Assembly: GCA_948466185.1 (NCBI GenBank)
Contig: CAOJZM010000009.1
Coordinates: forward strand, 1-41,007
DNA length: 41,007 bases
Reading direction: 5' to 3'
Source: an uncultured Christensenella sp.
GTDB taxonomy: Bacteria > Bacillota > Clostridia > Christensenellales > UBA1242
Shown here: piece after piece, positions 8,094 through 15,392 of the stretch
Layout of the letters: each line of letters opens with the position of its first letter
Numbering within the stretch: the first letter of the stretch is position 1
Notes under the pieces: model-generated
What the model was told of the DNA's origin: nothing
The model's input: the letters and a program-made list of their open reading frames with translations, nothing else
The model's database searches: none
Translations under genes and position numbers: made by a program

Positions 8094-8997
8094 TTATTCC
8101 CTCTTTCAAATGATAACCATTAAGAAAATCGCGGGCAGGCAGCATCTTTCCCGATGGTGCTTGAGCAAACAGAATTTCAACAGCCCCTCCGCTGCAACCA
8201 ATCACAAAACGCTTTTTAAAAAGCAAAACTTGTCCAATGTTGCCCGAAAATTCTTCACTCACATCTTTTATTCCGCCAATTTTAATTGTATCCTCTCCTA
8301 TGGTCAAATAGCAACCCGGCTTGCTGCCATAAGCACGGAATTGATTGACAAGCTCTATTCCCGTTTTTGAAAAATCAAGTTTGCCATCTTCCTTATTTAA
8401 AAGTTTAACAAATGTCGCCTTTCTGCTGTCTTGACTTTTAAACTCGGCTTTCCCATTTTCAAGTAAGTCAAAAGCATCAACAGCCATTTCGCCTCCAAGA
8501 GTCCCAAGTTTTTCCATAAGTCTGTCAGTGTTATCGTCATCCACAATTTTATATTCGCTCTGCAAAAGTATATCTCCAGCATCAACTTCTTTAACCATTT
8601 TCATGATTGTCACACCAGTAAGCTTATCTCCATTATATAAAGCGGTTTGAATTGGAGTTGCCCCACGATACTTTGGAAGCAAGGATGGATGAACATTTAG
8701 ACAAGGTCTATTAGACAAAAACTCCTGTGACAAAATTTGGCCAAAGGAGGCGGTAAGTGCATAGTCATAATCAATTTTTCTTATCTCATCCATACTGCGA
8801 TTAACTCTCTCAAAAGTAAACACAGGGATTTGCTCAGCAAGAGCAAACTCTTTGACTTCACTCATCTGCAGTTTGTGTCCACGCCCCGAAGGTCTATCTG
8901 GCTGAGTTATCACAGCCACAACTTCATGGCTTGATAAATGTAACTTTTCAAGCACAAGGCGAGCAAAATGAGGAGTCCCTAAAAAAAGTATCTTCAT
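8083..8997 (-). CDS. fmt: Methionyl-tRNA formyltransferase
   Basis: A 304-residue enzyme that transfers a formyl group from 10-formyl-THF to initiator Met-tRNA. The catalytic triad is visible as Asn101, His103 (NVHPSLLPKYRGATP) and Asp139 (VDAGDIL). The C-terminal OB-like domain from about residue 205 binds tRNA. It starts only 2 bp after the def stop, so the paired formylation and deformylation steps are produced from one transcript; the GAAAGGG upstream lies in the end of def. Confidence 0.96.
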   Translation of the reverse strand: MKILFLGTPHFARLVLEKLHLSSHEVVAVITQPDRPSGRGHKLQMSEVKEFALAEQIPVFTFERVNRSMDEIRKIDYDYALTASFGQILSQEFLSNRPCLNVHPSLLPKYRGATPIQTALYNGDKLTGVTIMKMVKEVDAGDILLQSEYKIVDDDNTDRLMEKLGTLGGEMAVDAFDLLENGKAEFKSQDSRKATFVKLLNKEDGKLDFSKTGIELVNQFRAYGSKPGCYLTIGEDTIKIGGIKDVSEEFSGNIGQVLLFKKRFVIGCSGGAVEILFAQAPSGKMLPARDFLNGYHLKEGINAG

Positions 8998-8999
8998 AT

Positions 9000-9449
9000 C
9001 TATTTCCCTTTCTTTTCAAGCTTATCGGTAAACAAAATTCCATCAAGGTGATCACATTCATGGCAGATACACCTTGCAAGCCAAGATTCCCCCTCAATTG
9101 TAAACGGATATCCATAGCGGTCAAATGCCTTAACCTTGATTTTGTATGGACGTTTAACTCTTCCATGAAAACCGCTCACACTTAAACAGCCTTCCTCTTC
9201 AACTGCCTCACCCTCTTTATAAATTATTTCAGGATTAATAAGTTCTGCTTTAAGACCGTTTACATCAATGATGATAGCTCTTCGAAGTATTCCCACCTGA
9301 ACAGCAGCAAGCCCCATACCATCAAAGGCATACATGGTTTCCCACATATCATCAAGAAGCTCGCCGAGGTCATCATCAAAGTTCTTGACTGGCTTACTCT
9401 TTTTTCTTATCAATTCCTCATCTTTTTTCACAACATTTCTTACTGCCAT
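9000..9449 (-). CDS. def: Peptide deformylase
   Basis: A 149-residue metalloenzyme removing the formyl group from nascent proteins. All three motifs are present: GLAAVQVG (46-53; usually GxGxAAxQ), EEGCLS (85-90, metal ligand Cys88) and HECDH (130-134, ligands His130 and His134, catalytic Glu131). The short length and EEGCLS fit the type 1 (Gram-positive short) form. AGGAGA lies 5 nt before the ATG. It is placed 13 bp after the rhomboid gene, which interrupts the more usual direct priA-def junction. Confidence 0.96.
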   Translation of the reverse strand: MAVRNVVKKDEELIRKKSKPVKNFDDDLGELLDDMWETMYAFDGMGLAAVQVGILRRAIIIDVNGLKAELINPEIIYKEGEAVEEEGCLSVSGFHGRVKRPYKIKVKAFDRYGYPFTIEGESWLARCICHECDHLDGILFTDKLEKKGK

Positions 9450-9462
9450 TCTTTCTCCTGTT

Positions 9463-10644
9463 TTACTTTTTATTTTGAGATTGTTCTCTCATTCTTTTTA
9501 ACACAAGTTCTTTAGTACTTAATTCTTCTTGTGTTGAAAGTTGAAAATCTTCTTCAAGTTCTTGTTTTTCTTGATTAACATGTTCAACCATACTTGGTTG
9601 GTCTTGCTCTATTTCTTCATTTTTCGATATTTCTTGTTTATTTTCTTTTTGTTTAATTTTTTTGTGCTTATGTTCTTCTTGCGTATCAGAAATTTCAGCT
9701 TGTAAAAGTTGAATTGCTGACTCTTCTTTCGGCTCTTGATTTTCTTTTTGGACCGCAGGTTGTGTCATTGCACTTTCATCAATCCCCGCCTCAACTATCA
9801 ACGGGCAAACAGTTTTACATGTATCAGAAACGCCTTCATCTTTAATCGTAGACGTTTCAGTTTTAACTTCCGTTTCTTCCTTCAACAATTCTTCTTTTTG
9901 CTCATTTTGAGTAACTTGTTGCGAATGAGTAATGGCGGCAGTTTTATCTTTGTCTTCATTTTCAGTCTTTAACAAAGCTTTTATTTCTCTGCGAGTCATA
10001 AACCTTACAAATGAAATCACAAAACAAACAATAAGGCCAGCAATAAAACTTGAATAATGTGCTAAATTATGTATTAAATTATGAGGATACCAAGTGAACG
10101 CAAACTCAGCAAGACTTTCATTATAACAGGTTGCAAGATAAATAATGACAAGGACTATTCCACCAAAAATGGTATTAAATTTGTTTCTCTCTGTTTTCTG
10201 AAAAGAAAATAGATAATCAATGATTATGTAAGCATAAAGAAAATAATTTACACCTGAAAATCCCACTGAACCAACACTTAAAGCATTTGTTGTTATGGCT
10301 AGTGCTGAAATAAAAGCTGCAAAAACAACCAAAAGTATCGTCGAGATGCTTCCCCTTTTTCTTTCAATGTAAATCCCAGCAACCAAAAAACAAAGCATGT
10401 TAAGTAGTACATGTTGCCAGCTTGCATGAGAAAAAGAACTGAAGAAGGTCAATAATGTTGGCGTAAAGTAAAATATGTCATTCCAGTGATCACCTCCCTC
10501 AACTTTAAAAAGATTAACATACCAATCGTTAGCAAATGCGAATATTAATAAATTTGCAGCTATCACTAATAGCGCTCCGATAAAGAAATAATTTCTGTTC
10601 CACCAATTAAGTTTTTTCTTGCTTTTATCGTCTATAACTTTCAT
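9463..10644 (-). CDS. Rhomboid-family intramembrane serine protease with long charged tail
   Basis: A 393-residue membrane protein. Hydrophobic segments occupy about residues 20-40, 58-70, 78-92, 100-118, 124-146, 158-172 and 192-216. Rhomboid features are the HASWQHVLLNM segment (His78, Asn82), the catalytic serine in GFSG (Ser130) and the second catalytic residue His196 in the last helix. After the membrane part comes a tail of about 170 residues, very rich in Glu, Lys, Gln and Thr, probably cytoplasmic and disordered. Such a tail is not part of the core family. The substrate is unknown. Position between priA and def suggests housekeeping expression. AAGGAG lies upstream of the ATG. Confidence 0.85.
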   Translation of the reverse strand: MKVIDDKSKKKLNWWNRNYFFIGALLVIAANLLIFAFANDWYVNLFKVEGGDHWNDIFYFTPTLLTFFSSFSHASWQHVLLNMLCFLVAGIYIERKRGSISTILLVVFAAFISALAITTNALSVGSVGFSGVNYFLYAYIIIDYLFSFQKTERNKFNTIFGGIVLVIIYLATCYNESLAEFAFTWYPHNLIHNLAHYSSFIAGLIVCFVISFVRFMTRREIKALLKTENEDKDKTAAITHSQQVTQNEQKEELLKEETEVKTETSTIKDEGVSDTCKTVCPLIVEAGIDESAMTQPAVQKENQEPKEESAIQLLQAEISDTQEEHKHKKIKQKENKQEISKNEEIEQDQPSMVEHVNQEKQELEEDFQLSTQEELSTKELVLKRMREQSQNKK

Positions 10645-10654
10645 ACTTTTCTCC

Positions 10655-12829
10655 TTAGGATAAATTCGTTGGGTTTATTTCAAAAAATACACTGTTTTTT
10701 GAGGCTTTGTCCACAATTTCAAACAAATCATCTTCAATTTGGTCGGCATAAGGAAGTCTAACCCTCAACAAAATTTGATAACGATATTTATTCTGCATAC
10801 GTTTAATTGGCGACTTCATAGCGTCCATATAAATGATTTCGTTTGGATATTTATCCTTTAATTTTATAGCACTATTATAGCACACTTTCAAGAGGTCTCG
10901 CACATTATTTTCATCTATATCCGCAAAAAGCACGCGAATAAGCCTCGAAAAAGGTGGAAAGTTTGCAGTTTCCCTGATATTTTCTTCTTTTCGAAAAAAT
11001 CCTTTGTAATCATAGTTAGACGCAAACTTATAAACATAGTGCCGTGGCGCATATGTTTGAAGCACAACCTTACCCTCGTTTTCGCTGCGACCAGCACGCC
11101 CAGACACCTGAGTTATCAGCTGAAAAGTCCGTTCAGTGCTGCGGTAGTCAGTTTGATAAAGACTTTGATCGGCATCGACAATTCCGACAAGCACAACATT
11201 CTCAAAGTCGTGCCCTTTTGCAATCATCTGCGTGCCAACAAGTATACCCGGCAATGAGTGTTTAAACTCATTTAAAATCTTTTGATGTGCATTTTTGGTT
11301 GAGGTGGTGTCATTATCCATTCGCAGTATTTTTACGCCCGGAAAGATTGCTTGTAGTTCACTGACCACCTTTTCAGTGCCTACCGCACCATGCTTGATAT
11401 TCTCACTGTGACAATGCGGGCATCTGTCCAGCACCTTGAATTGTTTTCCACAATAATGACATTTAAGACGGTTGTCCTCCCTGTGATAAACAAGGCTGAC
11501 ATCACAGTCGCTGCATTTTGCAATATACCCACAATCACGACAACGCATAAAGGACGCGTAACCACGGCGGTTAATAAATATCATCGCTTGCTTTTTATCA
11601 TTCACAACATTTGCAAGGTCAGAAAGAAGTTGAGATGAGAATATTCCGCTGTTACCCATACGGATTTCATTAATCATATCAATAATCTGAATCCTTGGCA
11701 TCTCTCTGCCATTTGCCCTAACAGGAAGCTCAACAAGTCGGTACTCTCCCTTTTTCGCTTTTTCATAACTCTCAACACTTGGAGTTGCACTTCCAAGCAA
11801 AAGCGGACAACAATTAAATCTCGCCCTAAACTTTGCAATATCATGGGTGTTGTATCTTGGGTTGGATTCTGAAATATAACTTTGCTCATGCTCTTCATCA
11901 ATAATGATAATTCCCAAATTTTCGATAGGAGCAAAAATAGCAGACCTTGCTCCAATCGCAATTGTTGCCTGTCCTGAAAAAAGTCTTTTCCATTCGTCAA
12001 AACGCTCGCCTGCCGATAACCCGCTATGAAGCAGTGCCACCTTGTCCCCAAACCTCGACTTAAAGTTTGACATAATTTGAGGGGTAAGTGAAATTTCTGG
12101 GACAAGCATAATCGCATTCTTGCCCTTGGCTAGTTCCCGCTCAATAAGATTCATATATACTTCGGTTTTACCACTCCCCGTAACACCGTGCAGTAAATAT
12201 GTTTTATGTTCTGTCACAGTATTAATTGCATTTAATTGAGATTCATTTAGGTTTACTTTTTTGTTATTTCCCTCTATCACGCTTGGCGTGCGGGATAACT
12301 GCTCTTTTTGTTTTAAAATTATTCCTTTTTCAAAAAGCGACTTGACTGCACTCCCACCAAAGCGTTGAGTTAATTCAGCAGATGTAGCGATTTCATTTTC
12401 TTTCAAGAACTCAACTATTTCCAGCTGCTTTTTTGCATTCTTTGAAACCTCTGCCTGACACTCACGATTCAAAACATACTTAGTAATAAAAAGCTCTTTA
12501 ACCTTTCCCTCTCTCATTTCGCTTGGCAAAAATAGTCTCAAAACTGAAGCAAGCTTAAGATGATACTTTTTGGTCATAAACTTCATAAGTTGCAACATTT
12601 CTATTTTAATGGCTGAAAAATCCTCAACTAAAGCTTGAATTTTTTTAAGTTTAGTTTGATCATATTGGCAGACGTCATTTAGGTCAATAATAAAGCCTTG
12701 AATATATCTGGCTCCAAAAGGCACAATAACCCGCATGCCGACTTTTGCCGTCATATCGTCAGGAACAATATATTCAAACACTTTGTCAAGTGCTTTGGCA
12801 TCTTGGTCAATTATTACTGACGCAAACAC
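10655..12829 (-). CDS. priA: Primosomal protein N' (replication restart helicase PriA)
   Basis: A 724-residue superfamily 2 helicase that reloads the replisome at stalled forks. Seen are the N-terminal fork-binding domain (about 1-105), winged helix (about 110-180), Walker A GVTGSGKT (215-222), DEEH box (311-314), and eight zinc cysteines (430, 433, 439, 442, 457, 460, 470, 473) inserted in helicase domain 2. The start codon is GTG at 12829 with AGGAGG 7-8 nt upstream. A terminator-like hairpin separates it from rpoZ, so some transcripts probably stop before priA. Confidence 0.97.
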   Translation of the reverse strand: MFASVIIDQDAKALDKVFEYIVPDDMTAKVGMRVIVPFGARYIQGFIIDLNDVCQYDQTKLKKIQALVEDFSAIKIEMLQLMKFMTKKYHLKLASVLRLFLPSEMREGKVKELFITKYVLNRECQAEVSKNAKKQLEIVEFLKENEIATSAELTQRFGGSAVKSLFEKGIILKQKEQLSRTPSVIEGNNKKVNLNESQLNAINTVTEHKTYLLHGVTGSGKTEVYMNLIERELAKGKNAIMLVPEISLTPQIMSNFKSRFGDKVALLHSGLSAGERFDEWKRLFSGQATIAIGARSAIFAPIENLGIIIIDEEHEQSYISESNPRYNTHDIAKFRARFNCCPLLLGSATPSVESYEKAKKGEYRLVELPVRANGREMPRIQIIDMINEIRMGNSGIFSSQLLSDLANVVNDKKQAMIFINRRGYASFMRCRDCGYIAKCSDCDVSLVYHREDNRLKCHYCGKQFKVLDRCPHCHSENIKHGAVGTEKVVSELQAIFPGVKILRMDNDTTSTKNAHQKILNEFKHSLPGILVGTQMIAKGHDFENVVLVGIVDADQSLYQTDYRSTERTFQLITQVSGRAGRSENEGKVVLQTYAPRHYVYKFASNYDYKGFFRKEENIRETANFPPFSRLIRVLFADIDENNVRDLLKVCYNSAIKLKDKYPNEIIYMDAMKSPIKRMQNKYRYQILLRVRLPYADQIEDDLFEIVDKASKNSVFFEINPTNLS

Positions 12830-12845
12830 TGCAGCCTCCTTTAAA

Positions 12846-12875
12846 TAAAAAATCTATTGCTTTTCGCAATAGATT
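12846..12875 (-). terminator. Terminator between rpoZ and priA
   Basis: A perfect 10-bp stem AATCTATTGC / GCAATAGATT with a 5-base loop is followed on the minus strand by T-rich sequence. It lies 25 bp past the rpoZ stop and just before the priA ribosome binding site, so it may attenuate read-through. Confidence 0.75.
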
Positions 12876-12900
12876 GTAACATAAATTTTTGCATTTGTCA

Positions 12901-13098
12901 TTAAAATGCACTAGGTTTTACTTTGCCTGTAGCAATCTCCTCACATGCGATACTGATTGCTTTCTTATCTTGGTCAGCAAGTTCAAGCCGTCTAACGCTT
13001 TCAATCTCCTTTGCACGTTTTGAAATCACAGTACAAAGCACATATCTGTTTCCGTTAGTATTTCGTACAAGCACATCGATAGATGGTTCAATCATCAT
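12901..13098 (-). CDS. rpoZ: RNA polymerase omega subunit
   Basis: A 65-residue protein matching RpoZ: EPSIDVLV at the N-terminus, SKRAKEIE (residues about 27-34) and KKAISIACEEIATGKV near the C-terminus. Omega latches the beta-prime subunit and assists polymerase assembly. The usual upstream partner gmk is absent; the gene instead starts its own unit. GAGGTG precedes the ATG by about 8 nt, and a TTTACT-N17-TATAAT promoter lies about 32 bp upstream of the start. Confidence 0.93.
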   Translation of the reverse strand: MMIEPSIDVLVRNTNGNRYVLCTVISKRAKEIESVRRLELADQDKKAISIACEEIATGKVKPSAF

Positions 13099-13129
13099 AA
13101 ATCTTCACCTCAAAATTAAATTCATTAGC

Positions 13130-13158
13130 ATTATAACATAGTATAAACAAAAAGTAAA
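13130..13158 (-). promoter_or_regulatory. Sigma-A promoter for rpoZ
   Basis: On the minus strand: -35 TTTACT (13153-13158), 17-bp spacer, -10 TATAAT (13130-13135). The -10 is perfect and the -35 matches 4 of 6. The expected +1 is near 13123, giving a short 5' UTR of about 25 nt. Confidence 0.65.
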
Positions 13159-13211
13159 GAAGAAATTTATCAAGAAATAAGTTTTTTATTTATTTTTTTA
13201 TCTATTATTAA

Positions 13212-13234
13212 AAACACTGCACTATGCAGTGTTT
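13212..13234 (-). terminator. Hairpin terminator downstream of the alpha/beta hydrolase
   Basis: A perfect 10-bp stem AAACACTGCA / TGCAGTGTTT with a 3-base loop, followed by TTAATAATAG on the minus strand. It separates the hydrolase unit from the rpoZ promoter. Confidence 0.7.
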
Positions 13235-13259
13235 CTTTGTGTCAACTAACAACGAAATC

Positions 13260-13378
13260 TTTTTTGATTTCTTCGTTTTGATTTTGCGATACTTAAATTT
13301 TTGATTAAAAATCATAATAAATCAATAATAATCAAAATTTGATTTCGCGACAGAATTTTGATTTTGCGAAAATCAAAA
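13260..13378. repeat. AT-rich TTTTGATT repeat cluster
   Basis: The motif TTTTGATTTTGCGA occurs twice (near 13276 and 13356), with a variant TTTGATTTCGCGA between them. The second copy forms a perfect 10-bp hairpin TTTTGATTTT-GCG-AAAATCAAAA (13356-13378) that overlaps the hydrolase stop codon. Similar TTTTGAT words recur on the other side of the hydrolase (14180-14250). Confidence 0.5.
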
Positions 13379-14155
13379 CTTATTTTCTTTCCCATTAATA
13401 AAAATATTATTTAAGGCTTTTTCAAAAATTTTTTTGGTTTCTGCAGTGTTAGCAAGGTCATGTGGCACATTTGGAAGAAAACACAATTCTTTTTCACAGT
13501 TTAGTAAGTAATAAAGTTTTTCGCTATTCTCTAAATGACTTTCTTTGTCCAACATTCCAATGAAGATAAATGTTCTTGCCTTGATTTCGCTTATATAACT
13601 TGACAAATCATATTTCTCAAGGTCATCAAGATAGTTCTGCTTAATCAAAAAACTTTTTCCAGTGCTTTTTGAAACTTGTTCGTAACATCCTGTTTCTTCA
13701 ATTGTTCTTCTGCGAGAATTATTCTTAGATTCATTAAATCCGTCAATCCAGCAAAAAGCAATAGGCAATAATAAATCTACTTTTTTAGGATATGTTCCTG
13801 CATATAACACAACGGCCTGAGCACCAAGAGATTGTCCAGCAAGTGCAAAAGGTTCTTTATAAAAATATTGCGTTTTTGCCCAAGAGATTACATCTTCCAA
13901 ATCATGAAAATGTCCGGTAAATGTAATACCTTCTTCACTTTTATCACTCGCATTGTTGGAATTACAAGCATCAAAATTTACAACATTGTAGCCATTTGTT
14001 GCAAAGAAATCTTCCAATACCAGCATATGAGGATAATCTTTTCTTGCCCCAAGTCCATGTTCCAAAAATGCTAGCTTATTCCTACTTTTCTCAACATTCA
14101 GTCTTATAGATATTTTTAAACCATCTCGATTTTTTATAATTGTTTCAGTTATCAT
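13373..14155 (-). CDS. Alpha/beta hydrolase
   Basis: A 260-residue serine hydrolase fold. The oxyanion-hole segment LEHGLGARKDY is at about residues 31-41, the nucleophile elbow GQSLG (Ser at about 109) follows the FALA strand, an acid is likely in GMLDKESH (about 205) and the catalytic His lies in NVPHDLAN (about 231). The closest general family is the serine aminopeptidase/lysophospholipase-like type; the substrate cannot be told. It is a single-gene unit flanked by AT-rich repeats. No Shine-Dalgarno precedes the ATG, and TGCTATAAT sits 6 nt upstream, so the mRNA is probably leaderless. The N-terminal strand fits the family, which supports this start. Confidence 0.85.
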   Translation of the reverse strand: MITETIIKNRDGLKISIRLNVEKSRNKLAFLEHGLGARKDYPHMLVLEDFFATNGYNVVNFDACNSNNASDKSEEGITFTGHFHDLEDVISWAKTQYFYKEPFALAGQSLGAQAVVLYAGTYPKKVDLLLPIAFCWIDGFNESKNNSRRRTIEETGCYEQVSKSTGKSFLIKQNYLDDLEKYDLSSYISEIKARTFIFIGMLDKESHLENSEKLYYLLNCEKELCFLPNVPHDLANTAETKKIFEKALNNIFINGKENKF

Positions 14156-14532
14156 TAATTAATTATAGCACACATTTTTCAATTTTGTATTTGATTTTTT
14201 GATAATTTTTGATTTTCACGGTGGTCGGTTTTGATTTTTGTAGTTTTGATAAAACAATGAGTGAGCCAACGGCAATGCTTGCATTGGCACTTGCGAACGA
14301 AGCCGTTTTATATCCAATATTTTGCGACAGCCAATTTTTTGATAAAAAAACAAAATTTTTGGCAAAAAATCAAAAAAAAGACATTCGTGGCGTTCGCCTT
14401 CGGCTCGGCAACAAAACTTTTGTATTTTGAAAAAAGACTTGAAATTGCCAAATTTCAAATCTCAAAAATTGTCATATCTGTATGCAATGTTAAAATACTC
14501 AAAAAACATTGTATATTGTGGTTTTTGCAATG
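14156..14532. other. Gene-free AT-rich region with a GC-richer island
   Basis: No supported gene. It contains the hydrolase promoter (14162-14170), TTTTGAT words at 14180-14250, and an island of different composition around 14260-14410 with a CAATGC-TT-GCATTG hairpin (about 14270-14283) and a GGCGTTCGCCTTCGGC segment (about 14390-14405). Short open frames here on both strands have no ribosome binding site and look like a non-coding repeat read through. Confidence 0.5.
14162..14170 (-). promoter_or_regulatory. Extended -10 promoter placing +1 at the hydrolase start codon
   Basis: TGCTATAAT on the minus strand, then 6 bases, then the ATG at 14155. Sequence and spacing are the same as upstream of the gene at 3192-3653. 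No -35 match is obvious. Confidence 0.6.
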
Positions 14533-14560
14533 AAAAAAGCCTTTCTAAAAAAGACTTTTT
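14533..14560 (-). terminator. Terminator of the tRNA operon
   Basis: Minus-strand stem AAAGTCTTT / AAAGGCTTT (one G-U pair, 5-base loop) followed by further T, about 15 bp past the tRNA-Lys CCA end. Confidence 0.75.
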
Positions 14561-14572
14561 ATTGCATTTATT

Positions 14573-14648
14573 TGGTGGTCTACCCGGGGCTCGAACCCGG
14601 GACCCCTTGATTAAAAGTCAAGTGCTCTACCAACTGAGCTAGTAGGCC
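14573..14648 (-). tRNA. tRNA-Lys (anticodon TTT), CCA encoded
   Basis: Cloverleaf: acceptor GGCCTAC / GTAGACC, D arm GCTC-AGTTGGTA-GAGC, anticodon loop CTTTTAA with TTT, T arm CCGGG-TTCGAGC-CCCGG, discriminator A and encoded CCA. The acceptor has a C3-A70 mismatch; all other acceptor pairs are Watson-Crick. It is the last gene of the six-tRNA operon. Confidence 0.95.
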
Positions 14649-14809
14649 GCAATAGGCTGGCTTATTTTGAAGACTTATAAATATCTCCTTATATAAGTTG
14701 CGACAAATCGCCAACGCAGTGCGATTTCGTTTGGTCGCAATAAACGAAAAATTAAACCTCAATCGAGTATATGCGTCAGTAAACCGAGTATCAGTGTAAA
14801 TTTTTCGTG

Positions 14810-14884
14810 TGGCTGGGGTGGCAGGATTTGAACCTACGCATGCAAGAATCAAAATCTTGTGCCTTACCACTTGGCGACACCCCA
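14810..14884 (-). tRNA. tRNA-Gln (anticodon TTG), CCA encoded
   Basis: Acceptor TGGGGTG / CACCCCA, anticodon stem CAAGA/TCTTG with loop TTTTGAT (TTG), T loop TTCAAAT, discriminator G, encoded CCA. About 160 bp of spacer separate it from tRNA-Lys. It reads CAA codons, and possibly CAG by wobble. Confidence 0.95.
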
Positions 14885-14954
14885 TTGTTTTATCTTCTTG
14901 TCCCTTCGCCGCCCTGCTTTTCAAAATTGTTCTGCAAAATGCATAAAGCATTTT

Positions 14955-15030
14955 TGGCTGGGGTGGTAGGATTCGAACCTACGCAATGTTGGAGTCAGAG
15001 TCCAATGCCTTACCGCTTGGCGACACCCCA
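14955..15030 (-). tRNA. tRNA-Gln (anticodon CTG), CCA encoded
   Basis: The acceptor stem is identical to the neighbouring Gln-TTG (TGGGGTG / CACCCCA). Anticodon stem TTGGA/TCCAA with loop CTCTGAC gives CTG, for CAG codons. The shared acceptor and D arms suggest tandem duplication followed by anticodon change. Confidence 0.95.
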
Positions 15031-15065
15031 ATATCTCTAACAAAATCCCAACCCGAAAAAATATA

Positions 15066-15142
15066 TGGGGTGGACTAGGGGGATCGAACCCTTGACCTCC
15101 AGAGCCACAATCTGGCGTTCTACCAACTGAACTAAGTCCACC
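15066..15142 (-). tRNA. tRNA-His (anticodon GTG), CCA encoded
   Basis: Acceptor GTGGACT / AGTCCAC with the diagnostic extra G(-1) encoded at 15142 opposite discriminator C. Anticodon stem CCAGA/TCTGG with loop TTGTGGC gives GTG. CCA is encoded. Confidence 0.95.
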
Positions 15143-15154
15143 ATAATCATGGTT

Positions 15155-15231
15155 TGGTGCTCCCGGAAGGATTCGAACCTTCGACCTTTGCCTTAGAAGG
15201 GCACTGCTCTATCCAGCTGAGCTACGGAAGC
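15155..15231 (-). tRNA. tRNA-Arg (anticodon TCT), CCA encoded
   Basis: Acceptor GCTTCCG / CGGGAGC (one T-G pair), anticodon loop CTTCTAA with TCT for AGA/AGG codons, T loop TTCGAAT, discriminator A, encoded CCA. The outermost anticodon-stem pair is G27-A43, a minor irregularity. Confidence 0.95.
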
Positions 15232-15236
15232 CCGTT

Positions 15237-15310
15237 TGGAGCAGGTGAAGGGAATCGGACCCTCGCAACCAGCTTGGAAGGCTAGTGTTCTACCACTGAA
15301 CTACACCTGC
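15237..15310 (-). tRNA. tRNA-Gly (anticodon TCC), CCA encoded
   Basis: First gene of the tRNA operon. Acceptor GCAGGTG / CACCTGC, anticodon loop CTTCCAA with TCC, short D loop, T loop TCCGATT, discriminator T, encoded CCA. It lies about 10 bp after the predicted transcription start. Confidence 0.95.
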
Positions 15311-15326
15311 ACATGATGACTATGCA

Positions 15327-15355
15327 AGTTTAACATAGCCAAAGAAATTTGTCAA
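15327..15355 (-). promoter_or_regulatory. Sigma-A promoter of the tRNA operon
   Basis: Minus strand: perfect -35 TTGACA (15350-15355), 17-bp spacer, -10 TAAACT (15327-15332, 4 of 6). The expected +1 lies just upstream of tRNA-Gly, as usual for stable RNA operons. Confidence 0.8.
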
Positions 15356-15392
15356 GAAAAATAAGAGAAATATTTATCATTTAATAAAAAAT

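Noticed and set aside
14209..14533. Several frames of 70-90 codons on both strands in the AT-rich gap
   Set aside because: No ribosome binding sites, low-complexity composition, and overlap with repeats and the tRNA terminator.
14580..14951. 123-residue frame across two tRNAs
   Set aside because: It reads through tRNA-Lys and tRNA-Gln sequence and cannot be a protein gene.
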